Positions 1 to 9,070 of a stretch of 64,000 nucleotides of DNA are shown here, piece by piece. How positions within the stretch are numbered: position 1 is the first letter of the stretch; every line of letters begins with the position of its first letter. A model generated the notes under the pieces. It had not been told where the DNA came from and searched no databases. It saw nothing but the letters and a program-made list of their open reading frames with translations. Source of the stretch: JBNLBS01 sp050303415 (GTDB lineage: Bacteria > Pseudomonadota > Gammaproteobacteria > Methylococcales > Methylomonadaceae); NCBI GenBank assembly GCA_050303415.1, contig JBNLBS010000005.1, positions 145,480 to 209,479 of the forward strand. Reading direction: 5' to 3'. The translations under genes were made by a program, and so were the position numbers.

Positions 1-6
1 TACACT

Positions 7-408
7 TTAATTATAAAGGCGGCAGGAGAATTGAGGGGTAAGACTTTTTTGTGTAATTTCAAGAGATCGTTTCAAGCTCTGCAATTCAACATCTATCTCG
101 TAATTAGCATCTTGCAAATGTTCTTTTCCTGGATGATAGCCTTCAAAAACCCTATCCAGAAAAGGAGCGTCATCATATAACTGTTGGTCTAAGACGGAAG
201 ATTTAAGGCCTACAGTCGAATAAAATTCTGTTTTAAGTTTTATAGGAGCGTTCGATTTTTCCAGTCAGTTGGACGAACCTGGTTTATTTGGATGAAATTT
301 AACACCGAATTCCTTGAGGCTATTGAGTAGCTTAAGAGCGAAAGGAGTTTATGAATAACGCAAAATCTTCTCAACAAAAATAAATTCCCCCGCAGTCAGT
401 AAACGTCT
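7..408 (-). pseudogene. decayed remnant of an unidentified gene
   Basis: On the minus strand one reading frame runs from about 408 down to a stop at 7. It looks like protein throughout but is interrupted by two in-frame stops, after LRYS and after PGSSN. The three pieces (about 18, 26 and 86 residues) have normal composition, with motifs such as EFGVKFHPNK, APIKLKTEFY and FEGYHPGKEH, which random sequence would not sustain. It lies directly downstream of the polysaccharide glycosyltransferase and in the same direction, so it is probably the dead last gene of that operon. I do not recognise the family. The 5' part is missing or lies in another frame. Confidence 0.55.
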
Positions 409-429
409 CTAATTAATCATACATGCCAT

Positions 430-1380
430 CTAGCGCTCTAATAAATAGTCTTTATCAAAAATATTATACGTACGACTTAATTTTCTTTTCAGAGCACGTA
501 GTGAATTCTTCCAGTGGAGCCTCCCATTTTTTATGGCTCCGTTATAATCTTTGGTGTCATCAATACTGTTTAGGCGTTTAGTCAGCCTATCAAGATGTCT
601 AGCGTAAGGTTTATACAAGATATTAATGTCATCTTTGCTTAACTTATAAGTACCTAAATCAACCTTATCATTATCCAAAAACTTAAAATTATGAAAATGA
701 TAAAAGACCAATTCAAACTGATGATCAGTTAAATCATATTGTTGAACGTTCCATGGCGCTACGCCTCCTCCTAGATGTTGTAATTCATGAACACCATCAA
801 ATCGGGTGGTCCAATCATCAAGATACTTTTGATCTCCAAATTTTCCATCTTCAAAGCGTGCAAAACACCAATCAATACAAGCATCCCTCCACCAATTTAA
901 AACTTCCATGCCTTTCTTATCATTTTTAAAAGTCATAAATTGTACACAGTATTTACCACTTGTTTTGCTTTGATCATATTCTGATGTATATCTATGCTCT
1001 GTAATCAATACAGATGCATCTTTCATTTCTTCGATTAAAATTGCCGGATCAGAATAAAAATATAAATCGGCATCTAAATATGTGCAGCTATCCAAACCAA
1101 AATTATCAATGGCATATTTTATAGTTGAAGGTGTGCAGCTCCAACAATATTCTCCCACGGTTCGTTCATTTTTTATTTTCAATAATTCATCATCTTCAAA
1201 ATCTTCAAGTGATATAACCGTCATATATTCATATTTTAGGGTTTGTAATAACTCATAACATTTATCATCAAAGGCAAAAACATATAAATGAAAGGAATTA
1301 CTATGAGACTCGAGCGATTCATACATTGCCAAACCACGAGTTAAATAATCACTATTAAATAAGGTGCAATAATTCTTCAT
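430..1380 (-). CDS. glycosyltransferase, nucleotide-sugar type (GT8-like)
   Basis: This is a 316-residue soluble protein with the layout of a GT-A glycosyltransferase. The N-terminus (NYCTLFNSDYLTRGLAMYES) is typical of enzymes that scan 'life-like' sugar transfer, and the metal-binding DxD motif is seen as YLDADLYFYSDP near residue 103. A later HFHNFKF stretch could supply the C-terminal histidine used by such folds. It probably adds a sugar to a capsule or O-antigen repeat unit in the cytoplasm. Its start overlaps the end of the upstream FkbM-type gene by 4 bases, so the two are translationally coupled. Donor and acceptor cannot be read from the sequence. Confidence 0.75.
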   Translation of the reverse strand: MKNYCTLFNSDYLTRGLAMYESLESHSNSFHLYVFAFDDKCYELLQTLKYEYMTVISLEDFEDDELLKIKNERTVGEYCWSCTPSTIKYAIDNFGLDSCTYLDADLYFYSDPAILIEEMKDASVLITEHRYTSEYDQSKTSGKYCVQFMTFKNDKKGMEVLNWWRDACIDWCFARFEDGKFGDQKYLDDWTTRFDGVHELQHLGGGVAPWNVQQYDLTDHQFELVFYHFHNFKFLDNDKVDLGTYKLSKDDINILYKPYARHLDRLTKRLNSIDDTKDYNGAIKNGRLHWKNSLRALKRKLSRTYNIFDKDYLLER

Positions 1381-2321
1381 GATTTAAAACATCTTGAATA
1401 AAGCCGTAAAAGAATATTCATTGGTATTTTTTTATAACCATCATATTTCATTCTTTTCAAACAATAAGCATAAATTTCATTAAAAATTGGGTTATTAAAT
1501 CTATTATATGCACTTTCGGAAATCTCCAATACAAAACCAAATTGTTTCTTTAAAATCGCAAATACTATCATTAATAAAAAATCCCTTTCTGAAAGAAACT
1601 TTTCTTCCATTGTATTCATATATGAAATTTCAGCCCAAAACGCATTATTTTTTTGGAAAAGCGGTATAAATCTTTTTTCAAGATTATTGAATTCCTTTTC
1701 AATAACTTTTGGTGAAAGTCTCGACATTCCTTTTATGTGACACTCATCTGACCAAAAATCCTTACTTTCGAAATAAGACATTAATTTCCATAACTTATCT
1801 TCACCTTCATAAGCATCCATAATGCCCGGTTCAAATTCAGCTACTAAAACTCTATCAGCAATACTATTATCTAGTACTGAAAAAATTCTTAAATCAGTAC
1901 CTTGTGAGTCGGTTTTGAACCAGTCAATATAGTCATATCCAATCTCATCTAAAGATTCTTTTATTGTTATAGATGGAAGTTCTATAGTTTTTTTTATTTT
2001 AAAATTATCTCTTAAATGATAATTATCTAGACTATTTAACCTTGACCTTAGGCTACTGGAACAAAAGGGAGAATCCGTCAAATAAAAGGGCAAGTGAGTG
2101 CTTTTATCACTCACTACTCTGTTTATCATATAAAATTCTTTAAAATCACCACCTGTCTGTTTAACTATATCCAGTTCTCTTTCATCTGCATCGAACGCAA
2201 TGCAAATACTATATTTTGCTATTTTCTTCCAGACACAATGAATATCTCCAGAGGCCCCCACATCAACTAATAATGGTGGCTGCTCAACTAAACACTTATA
2301 TTGCAAAATTTCATCAATCAT
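1377..2321 (-). CDS. FkbM-like SAM-dependent methyltransferase
   Basis: This 314-residue protein has a SAM-binding motif I (LLVDVGASGDIH), an acidic residue at the end of the second strand (IAFDADERELD), and the FkbM-type element IDWFKTDSQGTDLRIF, where family members usually read 'D.iDlLKiDvEG'. Such enzymes O-methylate sugars or hydroxyls in surface glycans. The C-terminal 80 residues are an extra helical region not seen in minimal FkbM proteins. It overlaps both neighbours by 4 bases within a tight minus-strand polysaccharide operon. Base composition is markedly AT-rich compared with genes after 9000, which suggests horizontal acquisition. Confidence 0.7.
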   Translation of the reverse strand: MIDEILQYKCLVEQPPLLVDVGASGDIHCVWKKIAKYSICIAFDADERELDIVKQTGGDFKEFYMINRVVSDKSTHLPFYLTDSPFCSSSLRSRLNSLDNYHLRDNFKIKKTIELPSITIKESLDEIGYDYIDWFKTDSQGTDLRIFSVLDNSIADRVLVAEFEPGIMDAYEGEDKLWKLMSYFESKDFWSDECHIKGMSRLSPKVIEKEFNNLEKRFIPLFQKNNAFWAEISYMNTMEEKFLSERDFLLMIVFAILKKQFGFVLEISESAYNRFNNPIFNEIYAYCLKRMKYDGYKKIPMNILLRLYSRCFKS

Positions 2322-3127
2322 TTTTTTCTAATTTCACCAATATACCGGCCAATAACGCGTCCTTGTTCTACAATTTGAAAATCATTTAAATCATTAAATT
2401 TTTCTATCACTTGGTAATTATTCTTTTCAAAAATATGTTGAATTTTATTATAATCAAGCAACCAGCAAGGATATCGAGCTTCATACACTGACGGATGTAC
2501 ATACTGTACGGTTAGTTTTTCTTTTTCTGTTGAGACGGCCGTTAACCCCAATAAAATAAAACTAAAGTCATATTGCAACAGCAAATCCAGTATCTCATAA
2601 GGCTTTTCTAGGTATTGAAGGACACTGGATAGCAACAATACGTTGGGCTGTTCTTTTTTTAAACATTCTTCTACACTGTAATAAAATTTTAGCCGTTCAT
2701 CTTCAAACTTTTTTTTACCGATTTCGACAAAATGCTTCTGTTCTACAATACTCCAAGAAACACTATCAATAATATCTAAGAATTTTTTATTTTGATAATA
2801 AGTGCTTCCAAGGCTACCTCCAAAGTCAAGAACTTTTACAGAGCCGGTTTTAACTGATGCTAGCATTATCCCGGTTAACAGTGGCCATGAATATTGAATT
2901 TCATCAAAAATCACACTATCTCTTTCGTAAACAGCCTTACCACTCTTAACTTGCGATACGGCATTTTCCACAGCTCTTAATATATTGTCCTTTTCATAGC
3001 CCGTCGAAGCTCTTTTAGCTTGCTGCCAAGTTGAATAATCTCCTTTCCATCCATATTTGCGATTTCTATACTTTTGTATGGCAGTAAACAGAATTGGTGG
3101 AATCAAGGACCTTATAAAACGCTTCAC
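2318..3127 (-). CDS. putative methyltransferase (TIGR04325-like)
   Basis: This is a 269-residue protein. The N-terminal KYGWKGDYSTWQQAKRASTGYE segment, followed by a Rossmann motif (VKVLDFGGSLGSTYYQ) and a later LLLSSVLQYLEKP strand, matches my memory of the TIGR04325 (LIC12133) family of putative methyltransferases in lipopolysaccharide and capsule clusters. The motif I glycines are present. Substrate is unknown; the neighbours point to a surface sugar. It overlaps the genes on both sides by 4 bases, consistent with one transcript. Confidence 0.7.
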   Translation of the reverse strand: MKRFIRSLIPPILFTAIQKYRNRKYGWKGDYSTWQQAKRASTGYEKDNILRAVENAVSQVKSGKAVYERDSVIFDEIQYSWPLLTGIMLASVKTGSVKVLDFGGSLGSTYYQNKKFLDIIDSVSWSIVEQKHFVEIGKKKFEDERLKFYYSVEECLKKEQPNVLLLSSVLQYLEKPYEILDLLLQYDFSFILLGLTAVSTEKEKLTVQYVHPSVYEARYPCWLLDYNKIQHIFEKNNYQVIEKFNDLNDFQIVEQGRVIGRYIGEIRKK

Positions 3128-4035
3128 ATCAAATGCCTTTTTATTCTGGTCAATAATCTTTCAATAAAACTTCGTTTTATTGAATTAAAAAAAGCCTCTA
3201 TCTTTTTTTTACTCTCCATATCTTCGCTTATTTTTACAGCTTCAATATCAAGAGCACTAGCCGTCAACTCTCCCCAATAAACATCAGTTGTCCTACAATG
3301 CGTTCCACTATCATCATTTCCTATGTTTTGGACATAGGATTCACCTGGATATAAGGTCAGCATATTTTGCAAAAAAGCACTCATATACCACCGAACAGCC
3401 CATGAATTATTTTTGCCGTTTATTTGATCTTTTAGCATTTGAGAATAAGGATAGCTTCCATTAAAGTTAGCTTCTTTTTCCAGCTTTCGGAACTGCAGCT
3501 CATTAAGTAATTTTTGTCCATCACGCTCAAAAACACCCCACGCTCTTTTCCAGGTTGCCCATCCCCAGCAGTCAGCTCCGCGTATAAAAAAACTACTTGG
3601 CAATCCTTCAATTGGATAAATATAACCATGAATGGAAGCGACTCTTTCCTCATCTTGATAACAGTTTAATCCACTATTCATGTACTTTAAAAAAGAGGGT
3701 GCGGTTACCAAATCATCTTCTAATACAATTATTTTTCCATATTCATTTATAACAGTCGTTACACCATCAATAATAGAATCGGCCAAACCCCAATTTCTAT
3801 CTCTCTCAATAACGGTTACTGTTTTAAAGCCTGCTATATTTTTAACAATTTCTCTAACCTCATTAACAGCATCTTTTACTGCTTCATTTTTTGCAGCATC
3901 ACTGTAAATAATCAAATCGCTTTGCTTTGCCAACTCATTTTTTTGCAAGGCTTTAATGGTTTGTCGAGTGTGCCAAGGCCGGTTATATACAAATAAAACA
4001 ATTGGCGCATAATTCCTCTCTTTACTCGTCATCAA
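3124..4035 (-). CDS. glycosyltransferase family 2-like protein
   Basis: This is a 303-residue GT-A enzyme. It begins APIVLFVYNRPWHTRQTI, typical of GT2 and GNT-I-like transferases. The nucleotide-binding region is DLIIYSDAAKNE, and the DxD-like metal site is IIVLEDDLVTAPSFL near residue 107. A DCWGWATWKRAWGVFE motif follows, which is characteristic of sugar transferases in LPS clusters. It lies 2 bases from ugd upstream and overlaps the downstream methyltransferase by 4 bases. It probably acts at the cytoplasmic membrane on an undecaprenyl-linked glycan. The sugar specificity is not readable. Confidence 0.8.
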   Translation of the reverse strand: MMTSKERNYAPIVLFVYNRPWHTRQTIKALQKNELAKQSDLIIYSDAAKNEAVKDAVNEVREIVKNIAGFKTVTVIERDRNWGLADSIIDGVTTVINEYGKIIVLEDDLVTAPSFLKYMNSGLNCYQDEERVASIHGYIYPIEGLPSSFFIRGADCWGWATWKRAWGVFERDGQKLLNELQFRKLEKEANFNGSYPYSQMLKDQINGKNNSWAVRWYMSAFLQNMLTLYPGESYVQNIGNDDSGTHCRTTDVYWGELTASALDIEAVKISEDMESKKKIEAFFNSIKRSFIERLLTRIKRHLM

Positions 4036-4037
4036 AA

Positions 4038-5204
4038 CTAATCCTGTTTAAATAAATCACGACTATAAACTTTATGCATAACATCATTCATATCATTAGT
4101 TAACCGATTTGCAACAATCACATCAGATAGTTCTTTAAACTCGCTTAAATCAGTAATAACACGAGAATTAAAAAATAATTCTCCATCTAATTCAGGCTCA
4201 TAGACAAGCACGTCAATGCCTTTGGCTTTAATTCGTTTCATAATTCCCTGAATGGCACTTGCGCGGAAGTTATCAGAACCATGTTTCATAACCAAGCGAT
4301 AAATACCAACAACCCGAGGTTTCAATTCTATAACCTGTTCAGCGATAAAATCTTTACGTGTACTATTTGCCGAGACAATGGCTTGAATTAAGGTTTGAGG
4401 AACATCATGATAATTCGCCAACAACTGCTTGGTATCTTTAGGTAAACAATAACCGCCATAACCAAAACTCGGATTGTTGTAATGATTACCAATACGAGGG
4501 TCTAAGCCTACCCCTTCAATAACTTGCTGAGTACTCAGATCATGAACTGCACAGTAACTATCAAGCTCATTAAAAAAAGCCACCCGCATCGCCAGGTAAG
4601 TGTTAGCGAAAAGCTTCACTGCTTCAGCCTCTGTTGCATACGTAAACAAAACAGGTATTTCTTTCTTAATTGCACCTTGAACTAACAAGTCTGCAAACAC
4701 TTTGGCGCGATCAGACCTTTCGCCGACTATGATGCGAGAGGGGTAAAGATTGTCATATAAAGCACGGCCTTCTCGTAAAAACTCTGGTGAAAAGAAAATA
4801 TTATCAATACCAAACTTTACCTTTATACGGTCAACATAGCCGACCGGAATCGTTGATTTAATCACTATTGTCGCCTGTGGATTAATCTCTATTACATCGG
4901 CAATAACTGATTCAATCGACTCGGTATTAAAATAATGTGTCTCAGCATCATAGTCTGTCGGCGTTGCAATAATCACAAAATCAGCCAGCTGATAAGCAAT
5001 GTACTTATCTAAAGTAGCGGATAGATTTAATGCCTTATTTGCCAAAAAGTCCTGAATCTCATCGTCGTGAATCGGTGAAATGCCTGAATTGAGCAAGTCC
5101 ACTTTTTCTTTGATAACATCCAGAGCAACAACTTCATGATGTTGTGAGAGTAGAACGGCTAAAGATAAACCTACGTAGCCAGTGCCGGCGATTGTGATTT
5201 TCAA
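4038..5204 (-). CDS. ugd: UDP-glucose 6-dehydrogenase
   Basis: The 388-residue protein oxidises UDP-glucose to UDP-glucuronate with two NAD molecules, supplying uronic acid for capsule or O-antigen. The NAD site is ITIAGTGYVGLS at the N-terminus. The active-site cysteine is in GYGGYCLPKDTKQL near residue 253, and the substrate loop FSPEFLREGRALYDNL is intact. Length and sequence track the Escherichia coli enzyme closely (388 residues, from memory). It overlaps the upstream FkbM gene by 4 bases and sits 2 bases before the next glycosyltransferase. It is less AT-rich than its neighbours, as expected for a more conserved enzyme. Confidence 0.95.
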   Translation of the reverse strand: MKITIAGTGYVGLSLAVLLSQHHEVVALDVIKEKVDLLNSGISPIHDDEIQDFLANKALNLSATLDKYIAYQLADFVIIATPTDYDAETHYFNTESIESVIADVIEINPQATIVIKSTIPVGYVDRIKVKFGIDNIFFSPEFLREGRALYDNLYPSRIIVGERSDRAKVFADLLVQGAIKKEIPVLFTYATEAEAVKLFANTYLAMRVAFFNELDSYCAVHDLSTQQVIEGVGLDPRIGNHYNNPSFGYGGYCLPKDTKQLLANYHDVPQTLIQAIVSANSTRKDFIAEQVIELKPRVVGIYRLVMKHGSDNFRASAIQGIMKRIKAKGIDVLVYEPELDGELFFNSRVITDLSEFKELSDVIVANRLTNDMNDVMHKVYSRDLFKQD

Positions 5205-5920
5205 TTATTAATATCTTTTCTAAAAAAAACAGTATTCCCTGACTTTGCATAGATTGAATAATCATACATAGCCAAATATTTATTAATTTCACTATTCATA
5301 ATATCAGAGTAATCTGTCTGTAAAATTTCCACAAGAATCATACTTGGTGCATACTTGTGCAAGTTTACTGAGCGAAGTACCTGCATATCTAATCCTTCGA
5401 CATCAATAGACAAAAAGTCTATTTCTTTGTTCTCCGGCATTTTTTCATCAAGTATATGTTGTAGGGTAGTTGTTTCAATTTTCTTGGTAAACTCTATTTT
5501 ATAGTCTTTTAGGCCATCTCTTGAAAGAGAAATTTCCTTCGAGAAACCATTGAGTGCAGGCTCATTAAACGCATAATACGTTAATGTTTCAACTTTATCT
5601 GAAATTGGCTTCTCAATATTAATATCTCTTGGTCTAAAACGGTTAAATAGAGCCATACTTCCAGGCATCGCATCAATGTTAATTCCTCTCCACCCTTTAC
5701 GATAAAATAAATATGTATTGGAAAATCTTTTTGGATGATGCGCCCCTACATCAACATAAAAACCGTTAGTCCGTCCATCAAAAAACCGTTCTAGGATAAT
5801 ATCTTCTCCTTCCTGAGAATAAGATTTTATCGAATACCCATCAAAATAATCATTTCTTAATTTAATTAAAAAACCAACTAATTCCTGTGGCAAAAGGGTT
5901 TTTATCAATGATTTAATCAC
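5201..5920 (-). CDS. FkbM family methyltransferase
   Basis: This is a 239-residue FkbM methyltransferase. It shows YSQEGEDIILERFF, the SAM motif FYVDVGAHHPKRFSNT, and the family signature IDFLSIDVEGLDMQVLRS near residue 170. This subfamily ('SYSQ..ED') is common in O-antigen and capsule clusters and is assumed to O-methylate sugars. It is coupled to the upstream methyltransferase-like gene by an 8-base overlap and to ugd by 4 bases. It is the second FkbM-type gene in this operon. Confidence 0.85.
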   Translation of the reverse strand: MIKSLIKTLLPQELVGFLIKLRNDYFDGYSIKSYSQEGEDIILERFFDGRTNGFYVDVGAHHPKRFSNTYLFYRKGWRGINIDAMPGSMALFNRFRPRDINIEKPISDKVETLTYYAFNEPALNGFSKEISLSRDGLKDYKIEFTKKIETTTLQHILDEKMPENKEIDFLSIDVEGLDMQVLRSVNLHKYAPSMILVEILQTDYSDIMNSEINKYLAMYDYSIYAKSGNTVFFRKDINN

Positions 5921-6626
5921 CTTTTCCTCCGCTATGATGGACAGCTGACACTGAATTGTTCGGCTGAATATTATCTATAGGCTTAAATCTAAAGTTCCTA
6001 GAAATAAAAATAGACGTGGTCCATGTATAACTATTTATAGGCCCAAACCCATGAAAATCAATTTCAATTAAATCTAATTCATTCCTTAAGTATTCAGATA
6101 CCCCTTTATACCAATCAGAATTATCTAGAACCACCATATATCCATCTTCAGAGGATATATTCAGATAATCCTTAATAATTTTTGAACACTCAACCCTTCT
6201 TTTACCATCGATTATTATTACATCAAATTTTTCATCATAATCAATAATTGATTTTTCGTACTCATCCGTTTCAGTTTTAAGTACGATTTCTTGATTCGCT
6301 CCTTTCTTTTTAACAATATTATCAAACCAATCTTTATCATCCTCTATTGAAATAACCCGCTTAGCTTTCTTTCCCCAATAAATTGATGAATTTCCAGACC
6401 CAAACTCAAAGATTATTTTTTTGGAAAAATCAATATTATTGAAGTATTCAATTGAAGGATATGTATACCAAGGTATTTCTTTGTTATAACGGTCAACACA
6501 ACTCCACTGTTTTACTGTTCTGTATTGACCATAATCTATGGCTAATATTTTAAAGTTTTTTAATTCTTTTTTTAATGTTGATGGCATTATTTTAGACAAA
6601 ATACGCTTGATCACCTTAATCTCCAT
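5913..6626 (-). CDS. class I SAM-dependent methyltransferase-like protein
   Basis: This is a 237-residue protein with a Rossmann core. KIIFEFGSGNSSIYWG is motif I, RVISIEDDKDWFDNI holds the acidic ribose-binding residue, and FDVIIIDGKRRVECSK is the fourth strand. The pattern resembles small class I methyltransferases annotated in polysaccharide loci; the substrate is unknown. Lysine, isoleucine and asparagine are abundant, in line with the low GC of this block. It overlaps the flippase gene by 16 bases and the FkbM gene by 8 bases, so it belongs to the same transcript. Confidence 0.65.
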   Translation of the reverse strand: MEIKVIKRILSKIMPSTLKKELKNFKILAIDYGQYRTVKQWSCVDRYNKEIPWYTYPSIEYFNNIDFSKKIIFEFGSGNSSIYWGKKAKRVISIEDDKDWFDNIVKKKGANQEIVLKTETDEYEKSIIDYDEKFDVIIIDGKRRVECSKIIKDYLNISSEDGYMVVLDNSDWYKGVSEYLRNELDLIEIDFHGFGPINSYTWTTSIFISRNFRFKPIDNIQPNNSVSAVHHSGGKGD

Positions 6627-7948
6627 ATCGATAACGTTTTTAACTTCATAAAAAAAGTTTTTCTTGTTTTTCTGGAAAAAAAATCTGCAAAAAAACCAGC
6701 AACAGAATAACTAATAAGCGTTGCTACCGCAGCACCCTCTATTCCATATTCAGGGATAAGTAGAACATTTAAAATTAGATTACATACTAAACCACAAAAA
6801 GTCCTTAAAAATGCTAATAACTGCAAGTTTTCGCTTAACAGCCACTTTCCACTTGCAACGCCTAAAAAAACAAATATTCCTGCCCATACATGTATAATCA
6901 ACACGCTCTCAGCTTTCTCAAACTGATTGCCATATAGCACCATCACTATCCAATCACCCCATATTGTCACACATAAGGCTATAGGAATCGTCACCCAAAC
7001 CAAAACATCATATAGGTGCTGTAATCTTGTATAATAAACTGCTTCACTGGCTTTCTTGCCATTAATAATCGCAGGAAAAATTGAATTCGCAATCACCGTG
7101 GGAATAAAATACCACGCCTCACTAATTCTAACCGCAGCCGCATATTGACCCACAGCTTCGACATGAAGCATTTCTTTTATCATGACTTGATCAATTTTCA
7201 TATAGACCGAAACAACTAAACCTGAGAGAATTAAAGGCCAACTGTCGCTTAATAAACCAGCAGCCATCGTTCGACTAAATTTGAAATTTAGAACTTTCAT
7301 TTTCAAATAATCGTCCGCTTCAGCTTTCGACTGTTTCAAATAAAAATAAATAAGTCCAAAACTTAGTACAACACTATCAAAAACCACCATTGAAGCAAAC
7401 GCAATCAAAGGTGCTTCGTAGAGTATCAGTCCAATTTTAACCACACTGGAAATAGCCAATGATATGGTATTTGCCAATGCAACATATTTTGATTGAACAG
7501 TGGCTTGATAATAAAAGTCAATGACATTAAAGCTCTGAAATATAGTAGCTGAAGCGACAATAAACACTAATAAATTGGTGTATGCGTCGTTAGTGGTCAG
7601 TTGTACAGCTATGGCTAAGACAGGTAAAATCATTATTGCACCGATGAGCTTTAGCCCAAAAGCAGTGCCTAGTAACATGTCTCGCCTTTCTGGATGTTTT
7701 ACCAACTCGCGTACAACGATGCCATCTAAGCCTAATGTGGAGATTGTTGTAAACAAAAACACAAAACTTTGTGCATAACTCAACAAACCAAAATGCTCCG
7801 GCCCTAGGTAACGCGCCACCCAGATCCCGACAAACAAACCAACGCCCATACGCAGGATTTTTTCACCCATAAGCCACGAAGTATTTTTGAAATACTTCAC
7901 AAAACCCTGGTGATTGGCCAGTTGACTAACTTTTGATTTTAAATTCAT
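6611..7948 (-). CDS. polysaccharide flippase, Wzx-like (MOP superfamily)
   Basis: This 445-residue integral membrane protein has about twelve predicted transmembrane helices. It opens with the classic Wzx segment KNTSWLMGEKILRMGVGLFVGIWVARYLGP, then FGLLSYAQSFVFLF. Wzx proteins flip undecaprenyl-diphosphate-linked repeat units across the inner membrane. It is the first gene of the compact minus-strand cluster running down to 430, whose other products make or decorate the repeat unit. No wzy polymerase or initiating glycosyltransferase is in the window, so the cluster is incomplete here or its partners lie elsewhere. The C-terminus is basic and cytoplasmic. Confidence 0.88.
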   Translation of the reverse strand: MNLKSKVSQLANHQGFVKYFKNTSWLMGEKILRMGVGLFVGIWVARYLGPEHFGLLSYAQSFVFLFTTISTLGLDGIVVRELVKHPERRDMLLGTAFGLKLIGAIMILPVLAIAVQLTTNDAYTNLLVFIVASATIFQSFNVIDFYYQATVQSKYVALANTISLAISSVVKIGLILYEAPLIAFASMVVFDSVVLSFGLIYFYLKQSKAEADDYLKMKVLNFKFSRTMAAGLLSDSWPLILSGLVVSVYMKIDQVMIKEMLHVEAVGQYAAAVRISEAWYFIPTVIANSIFPAIINGKKASEAVYYTRLQHLYDVLVWVTIPIALCVTIWGDWIVMVLYGNQFEKAESVLIIHVWAGIFVFLGVASGKWLLSENLQLLAFLRTFCGLVCNLILNVLLIPEYGIEGAAVATLISYSVAGFFADFFSRKTRKTFFMKLKTLSIWRLR

Positions 7949-8187
7949 GACTCAATACTCAAGCTATTTCTGCATAATAGCGTTTTAATCATCCCTACTT
8001 TCCTGCTTCACTTAATGTCCATTTTTTATTGAACATTTAAATTCGATTTTGATTTGCTCTTTGAGTCATAATTTCATTTTGCAAGTGCAATTCATGAAGA
8101 GCTGATTAGAGGAAAAACTATTGTATAAATTATTGCCCACCCACTAAGAAAGATACCAGACTAATGCATATTTGAAAGTTAGATTCA

Positions 8188-8316
8188 AACAACAACGGTG
8201 ATTCGATAAAACTGAAATGTCATAAACCGACCATCAGCCGAGAAATAGCCCTAAATACAGGTCTTCGAGGCAATCACAAACAGGCCCAGGACAAAATAAA
8301 GAGCATAGACTGCTAA
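8188..8316 (+). pseudogene. IS30-family transposase fragment
   Basis: One frame reads ...IKLKCHKPTISREIALN, then TGLRGNHKQAQDK, before a stop at 8314-8316. This matches the helix-turn-helix of IS30-type transposases, where 'vhkSTISREirRNtGLRGYrpkQAq' is typical (family knowledge). Only this short DNA-binding piece survives; the DDE catalytic part and the terminal repeats are absent. It is a relic with no expected function. Confidence 0.7.
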
Positions 8317-8489
8317 TGTCAGGTCCCGCATCAATCATGCCGTATGTTTTAAAACTAACTTAACGCATCTATGATTAAATTATAATGTGACTCCTCACAA
8401 AACAATAAATTAAAGAGGAACCGCTTAACAATGAAAAGACTAGGCGATTAAGACTGCTTTTACAAATTCAATCTTTCAAAAACACTTTC

Positions 8490-8804
8490 TTTCAGAATAA
8501 TGGGTTGCCCTTAAAAGAGCCATTGTCGAAACATTTAATCCGAAAAAAACATCAGTCAAGTAGTCGGCGGAAGACAGTTTTTACACATTTAATTGTCCTT
8601 CGCGTTTTTTTGCTTAAGCGCTCAGCGCTAGGGAATCATACAAGGAAGTCGTGGCCATGTGCTGTAGAGCGTATCGGTTATAATCGAAAGGTCAATACTC
8701 TGAATACCGTGCCTTACTGCAAGAAAATCTCCCGATTATTTCTGGCTTACTTAAAAGAAACAGTCACGATATCGGGATGGAAACTGCATAAACAGGCTGC
8801 TTGA
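8490..8804 (+). pseudogene. IS4-family transposase N-terminal fragment
   Basis: An open stretch of about 105 codons has no good start and reads FQNNGLPLKEPLSKHLI, then VFTHLIVLRVFLL, then VNTLNTVPYCKKISRLF and LKETVTISGWKLHKQA. These line up with the N-terminal domain of IS4-type transposases ('vfTP.itLw.FL.QvL...C..av', 'ntgaYCkAR.rLp', 'l..et...lh'). The central part between the leucine-rich segment and VNTLN aligns poorly, so local frameshifts are likely. No DDE catalytic domain follows. It is not a functional gene. Confidence 0.65.
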
Positions 8805-9021
8805 TGAAATCGAAAATAACTCCTGAGACTGGTGTCAGTTTTTGGGAGCCGCCTCTGTCAATCAAGTCATGGATAAATTAAGCAATCGACCAGGGAAATA
8901 TCTTGAAACTAAATTATCAAACCAGATTTAGGTATTAACTCATCCGTTACATTTACCGGTTGAATTCGCATATCAAAAAATTCTAAACACCATTGCTTTT
9001 AAGTTTTCTTCTAACAACTAA

Positions 9022-9049
9022 AAAGCCCCTTTTAAGAGCAAGGGGCTTT
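9022..9049 (-). terminator. intrinsic terminator downstream of the comEA-like gene
   Basis: An 8-bp stem (AAAGCCCC at 9022-9029 pairing with GGGGCTTT at 9042-9049) encloses a 12-base loop. Read on the minus strand it is followed by a short T-rich run. It sits about 20 bases after the stop of the gene at 9071-9355. Confidence 0.75.
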
Positions 9050-9070
9050 GGTTAATTATTATTTTGCTTT

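Larger units (their letters stand above)
7949..9070. other. gene-poor insertion-sequence graveyard
   Basis: About 1.1 kb between the flippase and the comEA-like gene holds no intact gene. I can support two transposase relics inside it (8188-8316 and 8490-8804) and a terminator at its right edge. The remainder (7949-8187, 8317-8489 and 8805-9021) shows no convincing coding or RNA signal. The flippase promoter must lie near 7950-8050. Confidence 0.6.

Noticed and set aside
8505..8804. A 99-codon open frame as a real gene
   Set aside because: It lacks a good start and ribosome site, and its sequence lines up with the N-terminus of IS4 transposases with a garbled centre, so I treat it as a relic.
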